Below, piece after piece: positions 1 to 11,594 of a stretch of 64,000 nucleotides of DNA. This DNA is from Cephalopachus bancanus (lineage: Eukaryota; Chordata; Mammalia; Primates; Tarsiidae), in NCBI GenBank assembly GCA_027257055.1, contig JAPVLO010001001.1, forward strand, positions 124,001-188,000, read 5' to 3'. The translations under genes were made by a program, and so were the position numbers. A model generated the notes under the pieces. The model searched no databases and was not told where the DNA came from. It saw only the letters and a list, made by a program, of their open reading frames with translations. How positions within the stretch are numbered: position 1 is the stretch's first letter; the number at the start of each line of letters is the position of its first letter.

Positions 1-959
1 AGCCTTCTACTACCACTCTGAATATCAACCACTAGTGCTTGAAACACTCCTATTTTTGCCATTAAGAAAAAATCTTGTAAATGGAGTCTTTTACAGGATT
101 TGAGAGCTTTTAACGCTACTATGGAAGCCATAGGAGCATTGCAGCCTGGATTACTCTCCCCAGAGGCTAGACCTGTTAACATTAATATTATAGTCATTGA
201 ATTACGGGATTTTTTCTTTACTACTTTTAAGCCCAGAACACTGTAAACTATTTTCCTTTAGTTGACCCTCCGAGAATTTAAAGCAACCATTTCAGAGATT
301 TCAATGTAAAGTCCTGCCACCAGGAATGAAAACAGCCCTACCTTGTGCCAGAAGTATGTGGATGCTGCTTTACAATGTATTAGAAGCCAATATCCTAATC
401 TCTATATAATTCATTATATAGATGACATTTTCCTGGCTCATGGAAATCGAGCATTTTTAATGAATTTCTTAATGAAATTGTGACTGCTCCCACTTATTTT
501 GGTTTAAAAATTTCTCCTTAAAAATTTCAAGCCAATCTTCCTTTCACATATCTTGACCATGTGTTAAACACATAAAAGGTAAGTCACCAACCTTTACAAT
601 TACGAAAAGATCCCTTGGTGATATTTAATGATTTCCAAAATCTTTTTGGAGATATTAATCAGATTAAGATTTAATCTGATTAAGATTTAATCAGATTAAA
701 TCTTATTTAATGTTACCACGTAATATTAAATCCTTTGTTGTATATTTTACATGGGGATTTCCTCACAATTATGAGAAATTTCCCACATCAGAGACCAAGG
801 AAGCCTTGTCCCTTGTGGAAAAGGCTATTGAGTCTAAAAAGTTAAAACAGTAGTTTCCCAACTACATTAGGACTTAATTATTCTGGCCACTCTCCACAAT
901 CCCACAGGATGTCTGTGGTAACAAGGACCAATGGAATGGCTCCTTATGTCAGTAACATT

Positions 960-1275
960 TATTTATTTATTTATTTATTTTTATTTTATTTTATTTTTTT
1001 TTGAGTTGGAGTCTCACTCTGTCGCCCAGACTGGAGTGCAGTGGCCGCTCCCGGCCACTGCAGCCTCGGCCTGTTGGGCTCCGGCGATCCTTCTGCCTCA
1101 GCCTTCCGAGTAGCTGGAATTACAGGCATGCACCACCATGCCCAGCTGATTTTTTGATTTATTGTGGAGATGAGGTCTTGCTGCCCAAACGGGTCTCGAA
1201 CCCGCGGACTCAGGCAATTCACTCACCTCAGCCTCCCAAAGGCAAAGGATTACAGGCTGAGCCACCGAGCCCAGC
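960..1275 (-). mobile_element. Alu SINE, full-length dimer, antisense
   Basis: Poly-T with TTTA repeats (960-1003) is followed by the reverse complement of a dimeric Alu ending in the head sequence GCTGGGCTCGGTGGC. A TAACATT duplication flanks it (about 951-957 and 1276-1282). It splits the RT connection region of unit 1. The ORFs that cross it are Alu artefacts. Confidence 0.95.
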
Positions 1276-1435
1276 TAACATTCAAAATAATATAGGATTC
1301 CTATCCCTAGTTAGTAGGTAGATTAATAACTAAAGGGAGATGAAGAAAGGTGAAATTGTTTGGACATGATCTTCAGAATATTGTTCCTTAGGAGAGAATT
1401 AAATTTCAAACTTTGTTTTAAACTATTTATGATTA

Positions 1436-1729
1436 GCCGGACTTGGTGGCTCAGCCTGTAATCCCATGCCTGTGGGAGGCTGAGGTGAGTGGATTGCCTG
1501 GGCCCATGGGTTCGAGACCTGCCTGGGCAGTGAGATCTCATCTCTACAATAAATCAAAAAAACGGCTGGATGTGGTAGTGCATGCCTGTAATTCAGGCTA
1601 CTCGGAAGGCTGAGGTGGAAGGTTCACCGGAGCCCAGCAGGTGAGGCTATGGTGGCCAGGAGTGGCCACTGCACTCCAGTCTGGGCAACAGAGTGAGACT
1701 CCAACTCAAAAAAAAGACAACAAAAAAAA
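1436..1729 (+). mobile_element. Alu SINE, full-length dimer
   Basis: It starts GCCGGACTTGGTGGCTCAG and has left and right arms joined by a short A-rich linker. It ends in an interrupted A-tail. An imperfect duplication (CTATTTATGATT / CTAGTTACGATT) flanks it. Inserted in the RT connection region of unit 1, only about 160 bp from the previous Alu and in the opposite orientation. Confidence 0.95.
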
Positions 1730-1860
1730 GCTAGTTACGATTGACAATTTGTGTGAACTGATTATATTAAACCTGCATTATTTTATGCTCAAACCAAACA
1801 TGTTATTAATAATATTTTTTTCCTATGAAAGACACTCTTCTCACCTCCCATTTCCTTTTA

Positions 1861-3196
1861 GGATAATTCAGCCTTTAATAATTATAAAGCTTTGTGCTTA
1901 AGGTCTTCTCCCACGTTTATAACCATTAACAGTCCAACTCAGAGCAATCATAGAAAATATTGATGGAAAGAAATGCTGTTGCCTGTAGGAGATAATCTCA
2001 GCTTAGCCACAAGAACTGCACCACAAATTAGTATAGTAATCTGGTCTTGTAATAACAGTGAGAAAGACTGGTTGCTTATCCAGCAAGACACTGGGTATCA
2101 AAAGAGGAGAGAGTGCATTTATGGATCTAAAGTAAACTATTCCATATCTGTTGAAAAACTACAACAACTACTATTGGAAATAAACAAATTGTTTAACCTT
2201 ACTTATGGAAGACCCTTGCTGCCCTGAAGCACATTTTTTTTAGCCCGAACTCTTGGGGTATTTTATACCTATAAAATAAGAGTTTGTTTATAATCTCCAC
2301 ATGTTTTTCTTGTATGTAATGTATACAACATTGTAAAAATTGATCACTGCAATGATATGTATTCCATACCCTGTCAAAATTGTTTTCTCACAAATTGTTT
2401 AACTGATGCTTATTATAAAGATTTTCTCATTCTTAAACAAACCCCATACTTGGTAATCCCATTGCATCTGTTATCTCGCTGGAATTATAAATATGGTTTA
2501 AAAAGTTTGTATGAGATTAACTCTATTTTGTAGAATAGACATATAAGAATTCTAGTTATTTGTTTCACTGGAACTACAGCCCTAATAGCTATGGTTACTT
2601 TGGTAACAGTTACACCTGTGACTTTATCTCAGGAATTTTACTCGGCTACTTTTGCTAGTTAGTTAATTAAGAATGTCTTTATAGCCTTATCAACCCAAGA
2701 GATTATTGATTAGAAGTTGAAGAGAGAGGCAATTCCTTGCAGGTAGTATTTCTAACTGTAGGACAAGAACTTGTGATCATAAGAATTAGGTTGGCTCTCT
2801 GATGTTACTCTGAGTTTAAATGTCTTTGCCTCACACCTTTAAAGGTAAATAAATCTGTCCACACATGGGACAAGATTAAAAATCATATTCTTGTATTTTG
2901 GAATCATTCGGACTTGAGTATAGACCTTACTAAATTTCACCAAGAAATCCTAGACCTTATGATTGCTGAAAAGCAATTCTGGTCTACTGAATTGACCCGT
3001 TCTATATTAAATAATATTTCTACATTCATTAATGAGAAAACATTGATGTCTACATTCATCAGTGTGGGAATATGTGGAGCAGTTATATATTTTTTGCTTT
3101 GTCTACATCCTATCATCTTCAGAGTGATAAAGAAGAGGATATCTCAGTTGCACATGGAGTTCCAGGGTTTTGTGCTTAAAAATAAAAAACGAAGGA
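1861..3196 (+). pseudogene. Unit 1 env (surface remnant plus transmembrane subunit), type 1
   Basis: The segment begins after a pyrimidine-rich TTTTAG that could have been an env splice acceptor (inference). The surface part has an open stretch at 1973-2227 and then decays. The cleavage-site position near 2537 reads RHIR, followed by a hydrophobic fusion-peptide-like run with AMVTLVTVTPV. The TM ectodomain has a Cys-x5-Cys loop near 2805-2825 (first Cys lost here). The C-terminal part is open at 2914-3252: it holds one membrane span (GICGAVIYFLLCLHP) and a basic tail that runs through the polypurine tract into the LTR. Confidence 0.75.
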
Positions 3197-4452
3197 TGTT
3201 GGCAACTGGCCACAGAGGTCCACTGAGCGATAGGGATCAGGGAGAACTATAGGCCCCGAAACCACTAGGACACATTCGGGAATTGTTGACTCCATTCCCT
3301 TCACCATTTTTCACTTGGTACAAACAACCCGGAAAACCTCTTGCTTGCTCTAGCAGAAGACTCTGAAAGCGGAATGAACACAGCTGATTTCGAAGTCTTT
3401 GTTCCCATATTCCACAGTTATTTTTGTTTTTAATTTAAGCTTAATTTCGAATCACATTAGGAGACAGTGTATGTAACAGTTTCTCTTGATCAGATTTTAG
3501 AAATGAATACATATAGATCTTAGAAAATAGTCTATGTAGATTAAGAAAATGTAAGTAACCATATTCTTTTAGAAGTATGGCTAGTGCACTTTGATTTAGG
3601 GAGGCCAGTGAGGTTTGAATTAAGCTGGCTTATGATAGGAGAGTGTAACCATAGCAGCCACTATTTTAATAAAATCTAGTTTCAATTAGTACAGATATTA
3701 GAAGTGTTTAATTCATCATGGTGGTTTCTGGTTAAGACATTGAGTGAAGTTAATTAAAAGTGATATATTTGTAATACAACCAAGGGAACATAAGAAACTC
3801 GTTTGCGGAACATTAAAGTGGCACAAGATACAAAAAGACAATTTGCTGTTTTTGCTCCTCATGTTCTTCCTTATATTCTTATTTATGTATGAAAAACATT
3901 TGCTAGCCGGGCTCGGTGGCTCAGCCTGTAATCCCGCGCCTTTGGGAGGCTGAGGTGAGTGGATTGCCTGAGCCCGCGGGTTCGAGACCCGCCTGGGCAG
4001 CGAGACCTCATCTCTACAATAAATCAAAAAATCAGCCGGGCATGGTAGTGCATGCCTGTAATTCTGGCTACTTGGAAGGCTGAGGCGGAAGGATCGCCGG
4101 AACCCAGCAGGTCGAGGCTGTGGTGGCCGGAAGCGGCCACTGCACTCCAGTCTGGGTGACAGAGTGAGACTCCAACTCAAAAAAAAAAAAAAAAAAAGAA
4201 AAACATTTGCTTGAGAGTGATGGGTGTTCTTTTTTTACCTGTACCTCTTCATTTTAAGGCGCATGCTAAATTTTATTTCCGTAATAACAATTTTGCAGAG
4301 TTTTGGGATACAAGGCATGGGATTACACCCATTCAAAGGCTTCTGCTTACAAAGCAGGAGTCCAGTCCTTTTCTCTCTGTGCAGTGTCTTCTTTCTTTTG
4401 TAAATCGCCAATGCTGTCACACCCAAAACCTTGCAGGGCAGGGCTCCCGCCA
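3197..4452 (+). mobile_element. LTR A (type 1), interrupted by an Alu
   Basis: It starts TGTTGGCAAC right after the purine run AAAAAACGAAGGA. It ends about 4452, just before a primer-site-like stretch at 4454-4472. A polyadenylation-type AATAAA lies near 3668. Length is about 950 bp once the Alu at 3905-4197 is removed. Type 1 markers are AATAAAATCTAG and a TATTTGTAATAC variant. Downstream come a GGTATGC donor-like site and the gag leader. Confidence 0.75.
3905..4197 (+). mobile_element. Alu SINE, full-length dimer
   Basis: Head GCCGGGCTCGGTGGCTCAG, two arms and a pure poly(A) tail. Perfect 14-bp target duplication GAAAAACATTTGCT at 3891-3904 and 4198-4211. Inserted in LTR A. Confidence 0.97.
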
Positions 4453-4607
4453 CTACAACCAAAACTGTGGCCCTAGAAAGGTATGCTTTTTGTAGTTTCA
4501 GGAGGGCTAAGAACTTATCCAAGGGTGCTGCAGACCCTTCTGTGGAGATAGCCAGAAAGAAGATTGGTAAGGATTACTTTTTGTAATGCCAGAGCCATGA
4601 CACAAAC

Positions 4608-5629
4608 ATGGGCCAGAGCAAATCAAAGGACAACAAGTATTCAACAGTATAGTAAGGAACAGGTTGTCTAAACGTGGACCAAAGCTTTCATCTAATAATC
4701 TATCCCTCTCTTTGCAGTTTGTGCAGAAAAAAATATTACCTGAGAATGATACGCTAGTTTTGGATACATGGGCCAAAGTTGGGAAAAAACTAAAATTGTA
4801 TTACACAGAGCATGGTCCTGAGAAAATGCCATCTGATGCTTTGCATTGTGGAAATTAATTAAAGGTGCTTTAAATTCACAGCAGTATTATGAGACATTTC
4901 CTTCCAAAAAGGCCACTAATGATGATCATGATGAAAAAGTTTTCGCCACTGCTTTGGAACCCCCTGTACATGATAAGTTATCTCCCCAAATAAGGCTGAA
5001 TTGGTGGATGCAGTCATAAAATATCATGATCAGAATTATCCTAATAATGTTACTGCACCTCTTTCTAAAGTTTTCCTTTAAGGGTTGAGAATAATGAAAT
5101 AAAGCCTGGACCTATTTACACTTTCCTTTTTTAAAAGGGTTCAGTGAACTAGAGCTGTAAAAATCAAAATTTATAAGGAATATGTAAGTAATATAAATAA
5201 AATAAGGAATATAAGCAATATAAATAATATATATAAAATTATATAAGTAATTCAAACACAAGTATATAAGTAATAAGCAAAAGAATATCTCATTACACTC
5301 TTGCTTGAATTGTGGGCCAATTTGTACATTTTATTACAATCTGTCTAGCTAAGCAAAGTGTGGCTACTTTATAAGGCACACCATCACCACCTATTGGGGC
5401 TACTTGACCAAAAACACTGTGTCCTAAATGTCAAATAGGCTGTCACAGTGTAAAGAGCCTCGGTCAAAATTTAACAGAATCAGCACTCCCTTAATTCACC
5501 AACAAGTCATCCGGTTCAGGGAAAGAGTCAGAGGGGTTTCCTCTGGCCCCATATAACAGTAGGGGAAGCTTCCACCATGAACGTGTTCATTCCTTTAATC
5601 CATTGCAGAGCTCATCTGAGCCAACCCAG
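4608..5629 (+). pseudogene. Unit 2 gag: matrix, AT-rich linker, nucleocapsid remnant
   Basis: ATG at 4608 begins MGQSKSKD, which keeps the MG-x3-S type myristoylation context usual for betaretroviral matrix. A base loss then ends the frame after about 14 codons. Matrix similarity continues, including an open piece at 4664-4858 with DTWAKVGKKLKLYYTEHG, and stops about 5082. The next 310 bp, where capsid should be, is mostly ATATAAG-rich sequence (5160-5300). A zinc-knuckle-like CPKCQIGCHSVKSLG follows near 5420-5465; it has Cys, Cys and His in register but no fourth Cys. Confidence 0.72.
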
Positions 5630-6456
5630 TTAGTGAAGGCCTCTCTTCCTTAACTGCAATAAAATAAACCCTGAATGTCCTGGTAACCACAATCCATGTA
5701 GGAGTAAAGAGCCCTTTCCCAGAAAAAATACTGGGAGTAACATGAGGCAAAGCTGCTTGTCTTAGCCAGGAATTTCCATTATTCCCGGAGTGGTGGGTTT
5801 GGATTACAAAGGGGGGATCCATGTGCTTGCCACTCCCCCTAATAAAACTGTACAGTTTAACAAATATAAGAGAATAGAACAGTTGCTGCACCAGCCTAAT
5901 CACAAAGCATATAAAAGTTTAAATAGCCTGGCTAGAGGTGACTCTGGATTTGGCTCTAGTGATGCTGATTTTTGGGCTCAGAAGATTACTAATTCTAGAC
6001 CTTTAAAACCTTAGATATTCAAGGAGTTAACGTTAAAGGCATATTGCAAACAGGAGCTGATGTATCTTGCATTGCTGGGAAAGATTGGCCTGCTTCATGA
6101 TCTACTCAAATAGCAACTTCGGGACTCATAGGCTTGGTCGAGCACCTCAGTAGTCAAACTCTCTAAAATATTAGAATGGACAGACCATGATACTTTAGGA
6201 ACCTTTTGCCATATGTCATTCCATTTATCCCCTTTAAATTATGGGGAAGAGACATTCTTGCTCAAATGGTCCTGCTATATACAGCCCTGATAAAAACGTT
6301 TCAGCACAAATCCTACAAATGTGCTGTGATCCCTTTAAAGAACTTGGCAAAAATGGACAGGTAATGAGAGAACCTGTCCATGTTAATGAAAAGAAAAACC
6401 GAGCTGGTATTGCCTACTCAAATTTATCTTAGGAGCCATTGCTCCCAAGAATCCTG
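5630..6456 (+). pseudogene. Unit 2 pro: dUTPase, protease and G-patch
   Basis: dUTPase motif 3 reads GVVGLDYKGGI near 5785-5820, with the usual Asp replaced by Gly. Motif 4-like KRIEQLLHQP follows. The protease active site near 6040 reads LQTGADVSCIAG, so the catalytic Asp of the DTG triad has become Gln. The C-terminal LWGRD box is near 6240 and a G-patch-like LGKNGQ stretch near 6340. The dUTPase-protease-G-patch order is characteristic of betaretroviruses. Frameshifts separate the parts. Confidence 0.8.
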
Positions 6457-9400
6457 ACCCTATTACCTGGTAAGCTGACGAACCAGTTTATGTGGAAGAG
6501 TGACCCATGCACTCAGAAAAGGTTAAGTCAGCCAAAATACTAGTCTAACAACAATTAGAGCCAGGTCATATAAAGCCTTCTACTATCTTCCCTGAAAAGG
6601 AACCACTAGCCCTTGAAACACTGCTAGTTTGACAATTAAGAAAAAATTCTGGTAAAAAGAGAATTGTACTGGATTTGAGAGTTTTTAATGCTACTATGAA
6701 ACCCATGGGAGCATTGCACCCTGGATTGCTATCTGCCATCGTTATACCTGTTAACTTTAATATTATAGTCATTGATTTACAAGATTTTTTTTTACTATAC
6801 TGTTAAACCCAGAGGATTGTAAACAATTTTCCTTTAGTTTGCCCTTCGAGAATTTAAAGCAATCATTTCAAAGTTTTCAAAGGAAAAGTTTTCAAAGAAA
6901 AGTCCTGCCACTAGATGCAGAAAAAGCTTTTTGATAAAATACAGCATCCCTTCTTGATAAAAACCCTTGAACATCTAGGCATACGGGGAACATTCCTCAA
7001 AATAGTAAAAGCCATCTACCAGAAACCCACAGCCAGCATACTCCTAAATGGACAAAAATTGGAATCAATTCCCCTGAAAACTGGAACTAGACAAGGATGC
7101 CCACTCTCCCCTCCTGTTCAACATAGTATTGGAAGTCCTGGCTAAAGCAATCAGAGAAGAGGAGGCAATCAAATGTATTCAAATAGGAAAAGAGGAAGTC
7201 AAGTTATCTCTCTATGCAGATGATATGATGGTGTACCTTGAAAACCCTAGAGAATCTGTCAAAGACCTCCTTACATTGATAAAAGCCTTTGGCAAAGTCT
7301 CAGGATACAAAATAAATGTACAAAAGAGAATCGCATTTCTCTACACCAATAATAAACAAACAGAAACCCAAATAAAAAACACAGTTCCATTCACAATAGC
7401 CACAAAAAAAATGAAATACCTTGGCATCTTCCTAACCAGAGACGTGAAAAACCTTTACAATGAAAATTACAAAACACTGCTCAAAGAAATCAAAACTGAC
7501 ATGAACAAGTGGAAAAATATTCCATGCTCATGGATTGGAAGAATCAACATTGTGAAGATGTCCATATTACCTAAGGCAATCTACAAATTCAATGCAATAC
7601 CCATTAAATTACCTACAACATTCTTCTCAGACCTAGAAAAAACAACACAGGAATTCATATGGAAACACAAACGTCCAAGAATAGCCAGAACAATCCTCAG
7701 CAAAGAAAACAAAGCAGGTGGTATCACAATACCAGATTTCAAACTTTACTATAAAGCTACAATCATCAAAACAGCTTGGTATTGGTACAGGAACAGGAAT
7801 ATAGATCAATGGAACAGAATTGAGATTCCAGAAGCAAAACCTCAATTTCTCAGCCAACTCATCTTCGACAAAGCCCCCACCACCTACCAATGGGGAGAGG
7901 AGAACCTATTCAGTAAATGGTGCTGGGAAAACTGGCTGACCACATGCAGAAGATTGAAACAGGACCCCTATCTATCCCCATGCACAAAGGTTAACTCCAA
8001 ATGGATCAGAGACCTAAATATAAAACCTCAAACCATAGGAACCTTAGAAAAGGAAGGAAATACTCTCATGGAAATCGGAACTGGCATCCAATTCCTGTAC
8101 AAAACCTGAAACCCACAGGACTTAAGAGAGAAGATAGACAAATGGGACTTTATTAAACTGACAAGCTTCTGCAAAGCCAAAGAAACCATCAAGAGAGCAG
8201 GGAGACAGCCTACAGACTGGGAAAAAGTATTTGCCAACTCTAGGTCTGTCAAAGGCTTAACATCCTGGATCTACAAGGAACTGAAACGTACTGAAAAGAA
8301 GAAAACAAACAACCCCATTATAAAATGGGCAAAAGATATGAACAGACACTTCACAAAAGAAGACATTCAAGCAGCCGACAAACACATTGAGAAATACTCA
8401 ACCTCACTAATCATCAGGGAGATGCAAATCAAAACCACACTGAGACACCACCTAACTCCAGTCAGAATGGCAATTATCAACAACTCAAAAAATAACAGCT
8501 GCTGGAGAGGGTGTGGTGAAAAGGGAACACTTGTACACTGTTGGTGGGAGTGTAAACTAGTGCAACCTCTGTGGAAAGCAGTGTGGCGATTCCTAAAAGC
8601 TCTAAAAATTGACCTTCGATATGACCCTGCAATCCCCCTACTGGGAATATATCCTGAAGAACACAAATCACTCTATTAAAAAGAATCTTGCACACGTATG
8701 TTTATTGCAGCGTTGTTCACAATAGCAAGAACCTGGAAACAACCATGCTGCCCATTAAAGGAGGACTGAATAAAAAAAATGTGGTACATATACACGATGT
8801 AATACTACGCAGCCATAAAAAAGAACAAAATCATGAATTTCGCTGCAACCTGGATGGAACTACAGTCTATAATACTGAGTGACCTCTCACAGAAATAAAG
8901 ATCCGAATATCACGTGTTCTCACTCATATAATGGACCTTGAACATCCAATGCAATACTATAAGAAAATGACTGACGGTACTGGGAAACTATGGGGGGGAG
9001 GGGATGGGATTAACAGTAGCAAATATCTGTCGGGGGATGGGAAAACACCTCTTATCAACAGGGTGCCTGAATGAAACATAATTGTACACCTAACCCTTAA
9101 CTGTACCCCACAAAACCATAATAAAAAATACTGATTAATGAAAAAAAAGAATAAGAAAACAGCCCTACCTTGTGAGAGATGTATGTGGACGCTTGTATTT
9201 GAACCCTATATCCTAATATCTATTTAATCCATTAAATTAATGACATTTTGCTGGCTCACAGAATTTGTGCCTCCTTACATGAATTTCTTAATGAAATTGT
9301 GACTTCTCTCATTGATTGTGGTTTAAAAATTTCTCCTGAAAAATTTCAAACATATCCTCCTTTCACATATATTGACCATGTGTTAAACACAAAAATGTTG

Positions 9401-9979
9401 TCACCAACATTTACAATTAAGAAAATATCACTTCGTGATATTAAATGATTTCCAAAAATTGTTGGGAGATATTAATCGGATTAAATCTTATTTACATATC
9501 ACAATGGTATTCGTAAATCACTTGTTTAATATTTTACAGGGGGATTTTTCTCCCAAGTCTGAGAGAATTCTCACATCAGAGACCAAGGAAGCCTTGTCCC
9601 ATGTTGAAAAGGCTATTGAATCTCAAAAAGTTAAAAGAGTAGATTCCCACCTACCTTAGGATTTAATTATACTGACTTCTCTCCGCAACACCACAAGATG
9701 TCTGTGGCAAGGACAAATGGAAAGTCTCCATCTGTCAGTAACCTCTAAAATAATATTGGATTCCTATCGCACGTTAGTAAGTTGATTAATAACAAAAGGG
9801 AGACAAAGAAGTATTGAATTGTTTGGACATGATCTTCATAATATTGTTATTCCTTATGAGAGACTTCAATTTCAAACTTTGTTTTAAACTAGTTATGATT
9901 GACAGTGTGCATGAACTGATAGTAGAAAATCTGCTTTATTTTATGCTCAAACTAAACATGTTATTAATAATAAATTTTA
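6457..9979 (+). pseudogene. Unit 2 pol: RT and connection, split by a LINE-1
   Basis: The RT N-terminus starts at a PITW-like position. Fingers and palm motif A (VIDLQDFFF) lie at 6700-6800. LINE-1 sequence replaces continuity at 6913-9149. Beyond it the active-site box near 9232-9260 is destroyed: a stop replaces the Tyr and the aspartate pair reads Asn-Asp. Thumb pieces are open at 9248-9448 and 9435-9659. The connection remnant ends at an Alu fragment at 9980. Confidence 0.85.
6913..9149 (+). mobile_element. LINE-1, 5'-truncated, 3' half of ORF2 plus 3' UTR
   Basis: The sequence starts at the [13 protein letters not shown] region of L1 ORF2 reverse transcriptase. It contains the L1 RT box YADD near 7215 and extends through the C-terminal zinc-knuckle-like region ([18 protein letters not shown], near 8500-8560). 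The ORF is open at 6915-7145, shifts frame near 7115, and then runs 7129-8679 with one in-frame stop at 8107-8109. The 3' UTR and a short A-rich tail end about 9149. It lies in sense inside the RT palm of unit 2. Its good preservation marks it as younger than its host unit. A clear target duplication is not visible. Confidence 0.96.
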
Positions 9980-10078
9980 GCCAGGCTCGGTGACTCAGTC
10001 TGTAATCCCGCACCTATGGGAGGCTGAGGTGGGTAGATTGCCTGAGCCTGTGAATTTCAGACATGCCTGGGCAGTGAG
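9980..10078 (+). mobile_element. Alu left-arm fragment at a deletion junction
   Basis: About 100 bp of Alu left arm, from GCCAGGCTCGGTGACTCAG to GCCTGGGCAGTGAG, is followed directly by env transmembrane sequence. The right arm, the poly(A) tail and about 1 kb of pol/env are gone, so the deletion took out the 3' two-thirds of the Alu. Confidence 0.9.
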
Positions 10079-10464
10079 TCTATGCCTCATTCCTTTAAAT
10101 TTCTATGCCTCACTCCTTTAAAGGTAAATAAATCTGTCCACATATGGGACAACATTAAAAATCATATTCTTATAGTTTAGAATCATTCAGACTTGAGTAT
10201 ACACCTTACTAAATGTCACCAAGAAATCCTAGACATTATGGTTCCTATAAAGCAATTCCGGTCTCCAGAATAGGGCCACTCTTTATTTAATAATATTTCT
10301 TCATTCATTAATCAAAAATCAAGGAATTCTATATTCATTAATGTGGGAATTTGTGGAGCAGTTATACTTTTGTTGCTTTGACTACTTCCTATCACCTTCA
10401 TTGTGCTAAAGAAGAGCATATCTCAACTCCACACGATTTCCAGGGTTGTGTTTAAAAATAAAAG
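10079..10464 (+). pseudogene. Unit 2 env: only the C-terminal transmembrane part
   Basis: The surface subunit, cleavage site and fusion peptide are deleted. What remains starts with a 22-bp direct duplication (10079-10100 and 10102-10123) at the breakpoint. It covers the distal TM ectodomain, the membrane span near 10340-10390 and the tail. Stops interrupt it, including a TAG after the SPE codons near 10270. The purine tract before the LTR is degraded to AAAAATAAAAG. Confidence 0.75.
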
Positions 10465-11439
10465 TGTTGGAAGCTGGACAGAGAGCCCACTGAGCGTTAG
10501 GTATCAGGAAGGACCATGAACACCGAAACCACTAGGATGCATTCTAGAGCTGTTGACTCCATTCCTTCTCCCTTTCTCCACTTGGCACAAACAACCAGGA
10601 AAACCTCTTGTTGACTTTAACAGAGGACTCAGAAAGTGGAACAAACAAAGGTGACTTCGGAGTCTTTGTTCCCATATACCACGGTTATATTTTGTGGTTG
10701 TTTTTAAACAATGTATGCTTAATTTTGAGTCACATTAGGAGAGAGTGCATGTCACAGTTTCTCTTGATCTGATTTTAGAAATGTATAGATATAGGTCCTA
10801 GAAAATAGTTTATATAGATTAAAAAAATTTAAGTAACCATTTTCTTTTAGACGTATGCTTATTGCAGATTGATTTAGGGAGGCCAGTAAGGTTTGAATTA
10901 GGCCAGGTCTTGCTAAGAGAGGGTAACCATAGAAGCAACTGTTTTAATAAAAGCTAGTTTCAATTAGTACAGCTATTAGAAGTTAATAATTCACAATGAT
11001 TGTTTCTGGTTAAGACATTGAGTGAAGTTTTCAAGGTGATTTAGTTTTAGTACAATTAAGGACACATAAGTAATTGGTTTGGAGTACATTAAGGTAGCAT
11101 AAGACACACAAAGGCAATTTGTGGTGGTTCTTCCTCATGTTGTTGTTATATCCTCTTTATGTATGATAAAACATTTTATTGAGAGTGGGGGTTGTCCTTA
11201 GTTCACCTGGATCTGTAATGTGAAAGGCACGTGCTACCTTTTGTCCCCGTGATGATATATTTGCAGAGTTTGGGGATAAAAACCTGGGGATTACACCCAT
11301 TCAAATGCTTCTGCTTACTAAGTAGGAGTCCAGTTCCTTTCTCTCTCTCCAGGGTCTTCTTTCTTTTGTTAAATGCCAACACTGTCACACGTGATAGGGA
11401 CCACAGAACCTTGCAGTGCAGGACGCCCAAACCAGGACA
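10465..11439 (+). mobile_element. LTR B (type 2b)
   Basis: 975 bp, TGTTGGAAGC to ACA. It carries the GATTTAGTT variant shared only with LTR H, plus matching changes in U3 (CTTGTTGACTTTAACAG). An AATAAA signal lies near 10945. A tRNA-Lys-like primer site follows at 11442. Confidence 0.78.
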
Positions 11440-11441
11440 AC

Positions 11442-11460
11442 TAGCACCCAAACCTGCGGC
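11442..11460 (+). promoter_or_regulatory. Degenerate primer-binding site (tRNA-Lys type)
   Basis: TAGCACCCAAACCTGCGGC starts two bases after the LTR end. It matches the standard tRNA-Lys(1,2) site TGGCGCCCAACGTGGGGC apart from one extra A and a few substitutions. The same position in other units reads close to TAGCGCCTAAACCTGGGGCC. This supports both the LTR boundary and the class II assignment. Confidence 0.5.
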
Positions 11461-11594
11461 CCTGGAAAGGTAGCTTCTTTAGTTTAAGGAGGGCTAGCAA
11501 CTTATCCAAGAGTGCTGCAGACCCTTCTGTAGGGAAAGACAGAAACAAGATGCATAAAGTTAACTTTTTGTAAAGTCAGACCCATGACACAACC

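Larger units (their letters stand above)
1..1860 (+). pseudogene. Unit 1 pol: reverse transcriptase and connection domain (5' end outside window)
   Basis: The window opens inside RT. Palm motif A ([12 protein letters not shown]) is partly decayed near 195-230. The active-site box near 410-450 reads YIDDIFLAHGN, so both catalytic aspartates remain. Thumb sequence follows to about 870, with a local cluster of inverted repeats at 657-705. Connection-domain remnants lie at 1276-1435 and 1730-1860. Two Alus (960-1275 antisense, 1436-1729 sense) interrupt the gene. The connection runs straight into env-like sequence, so RNase H and integrase are absent. Frameshifts and stops are numerous. Confidence 0.85.

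Noticed and set aside
961..1003. A (TTTA)n microsatellite as a separate feature
   Set aside because: It is the variant poly(A) tail of the antisense Alu.
1001..1321. 106-codon ORF, and similar ORFs at 3716-4180, 40625-40957 and 48895-49215
   Set aside because: They are translations of Alu sequence, the familiar WSAVAAPG / NYRHAPP-type Alu peptide, with no other support.
1850..1870. A confirmed env splice acceptor at TTTTAG
   Set aside because: The sequence is compatible with one, but no transcript evidence is available, so it is mentioned only as inference.
8367..8695. Minus-strand ORFs over the LINE-1
   Set aside because: They are antisense shadows of L1 ORF2.
3197..10464. Reading LTR A and LTR B as the 5' and 3' LTRs of one ordinary provirus
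   Set aside because: No flanking target duplication exists and the same LTR also serves as the end of the neighbouring unit, so the tandem model fits better.
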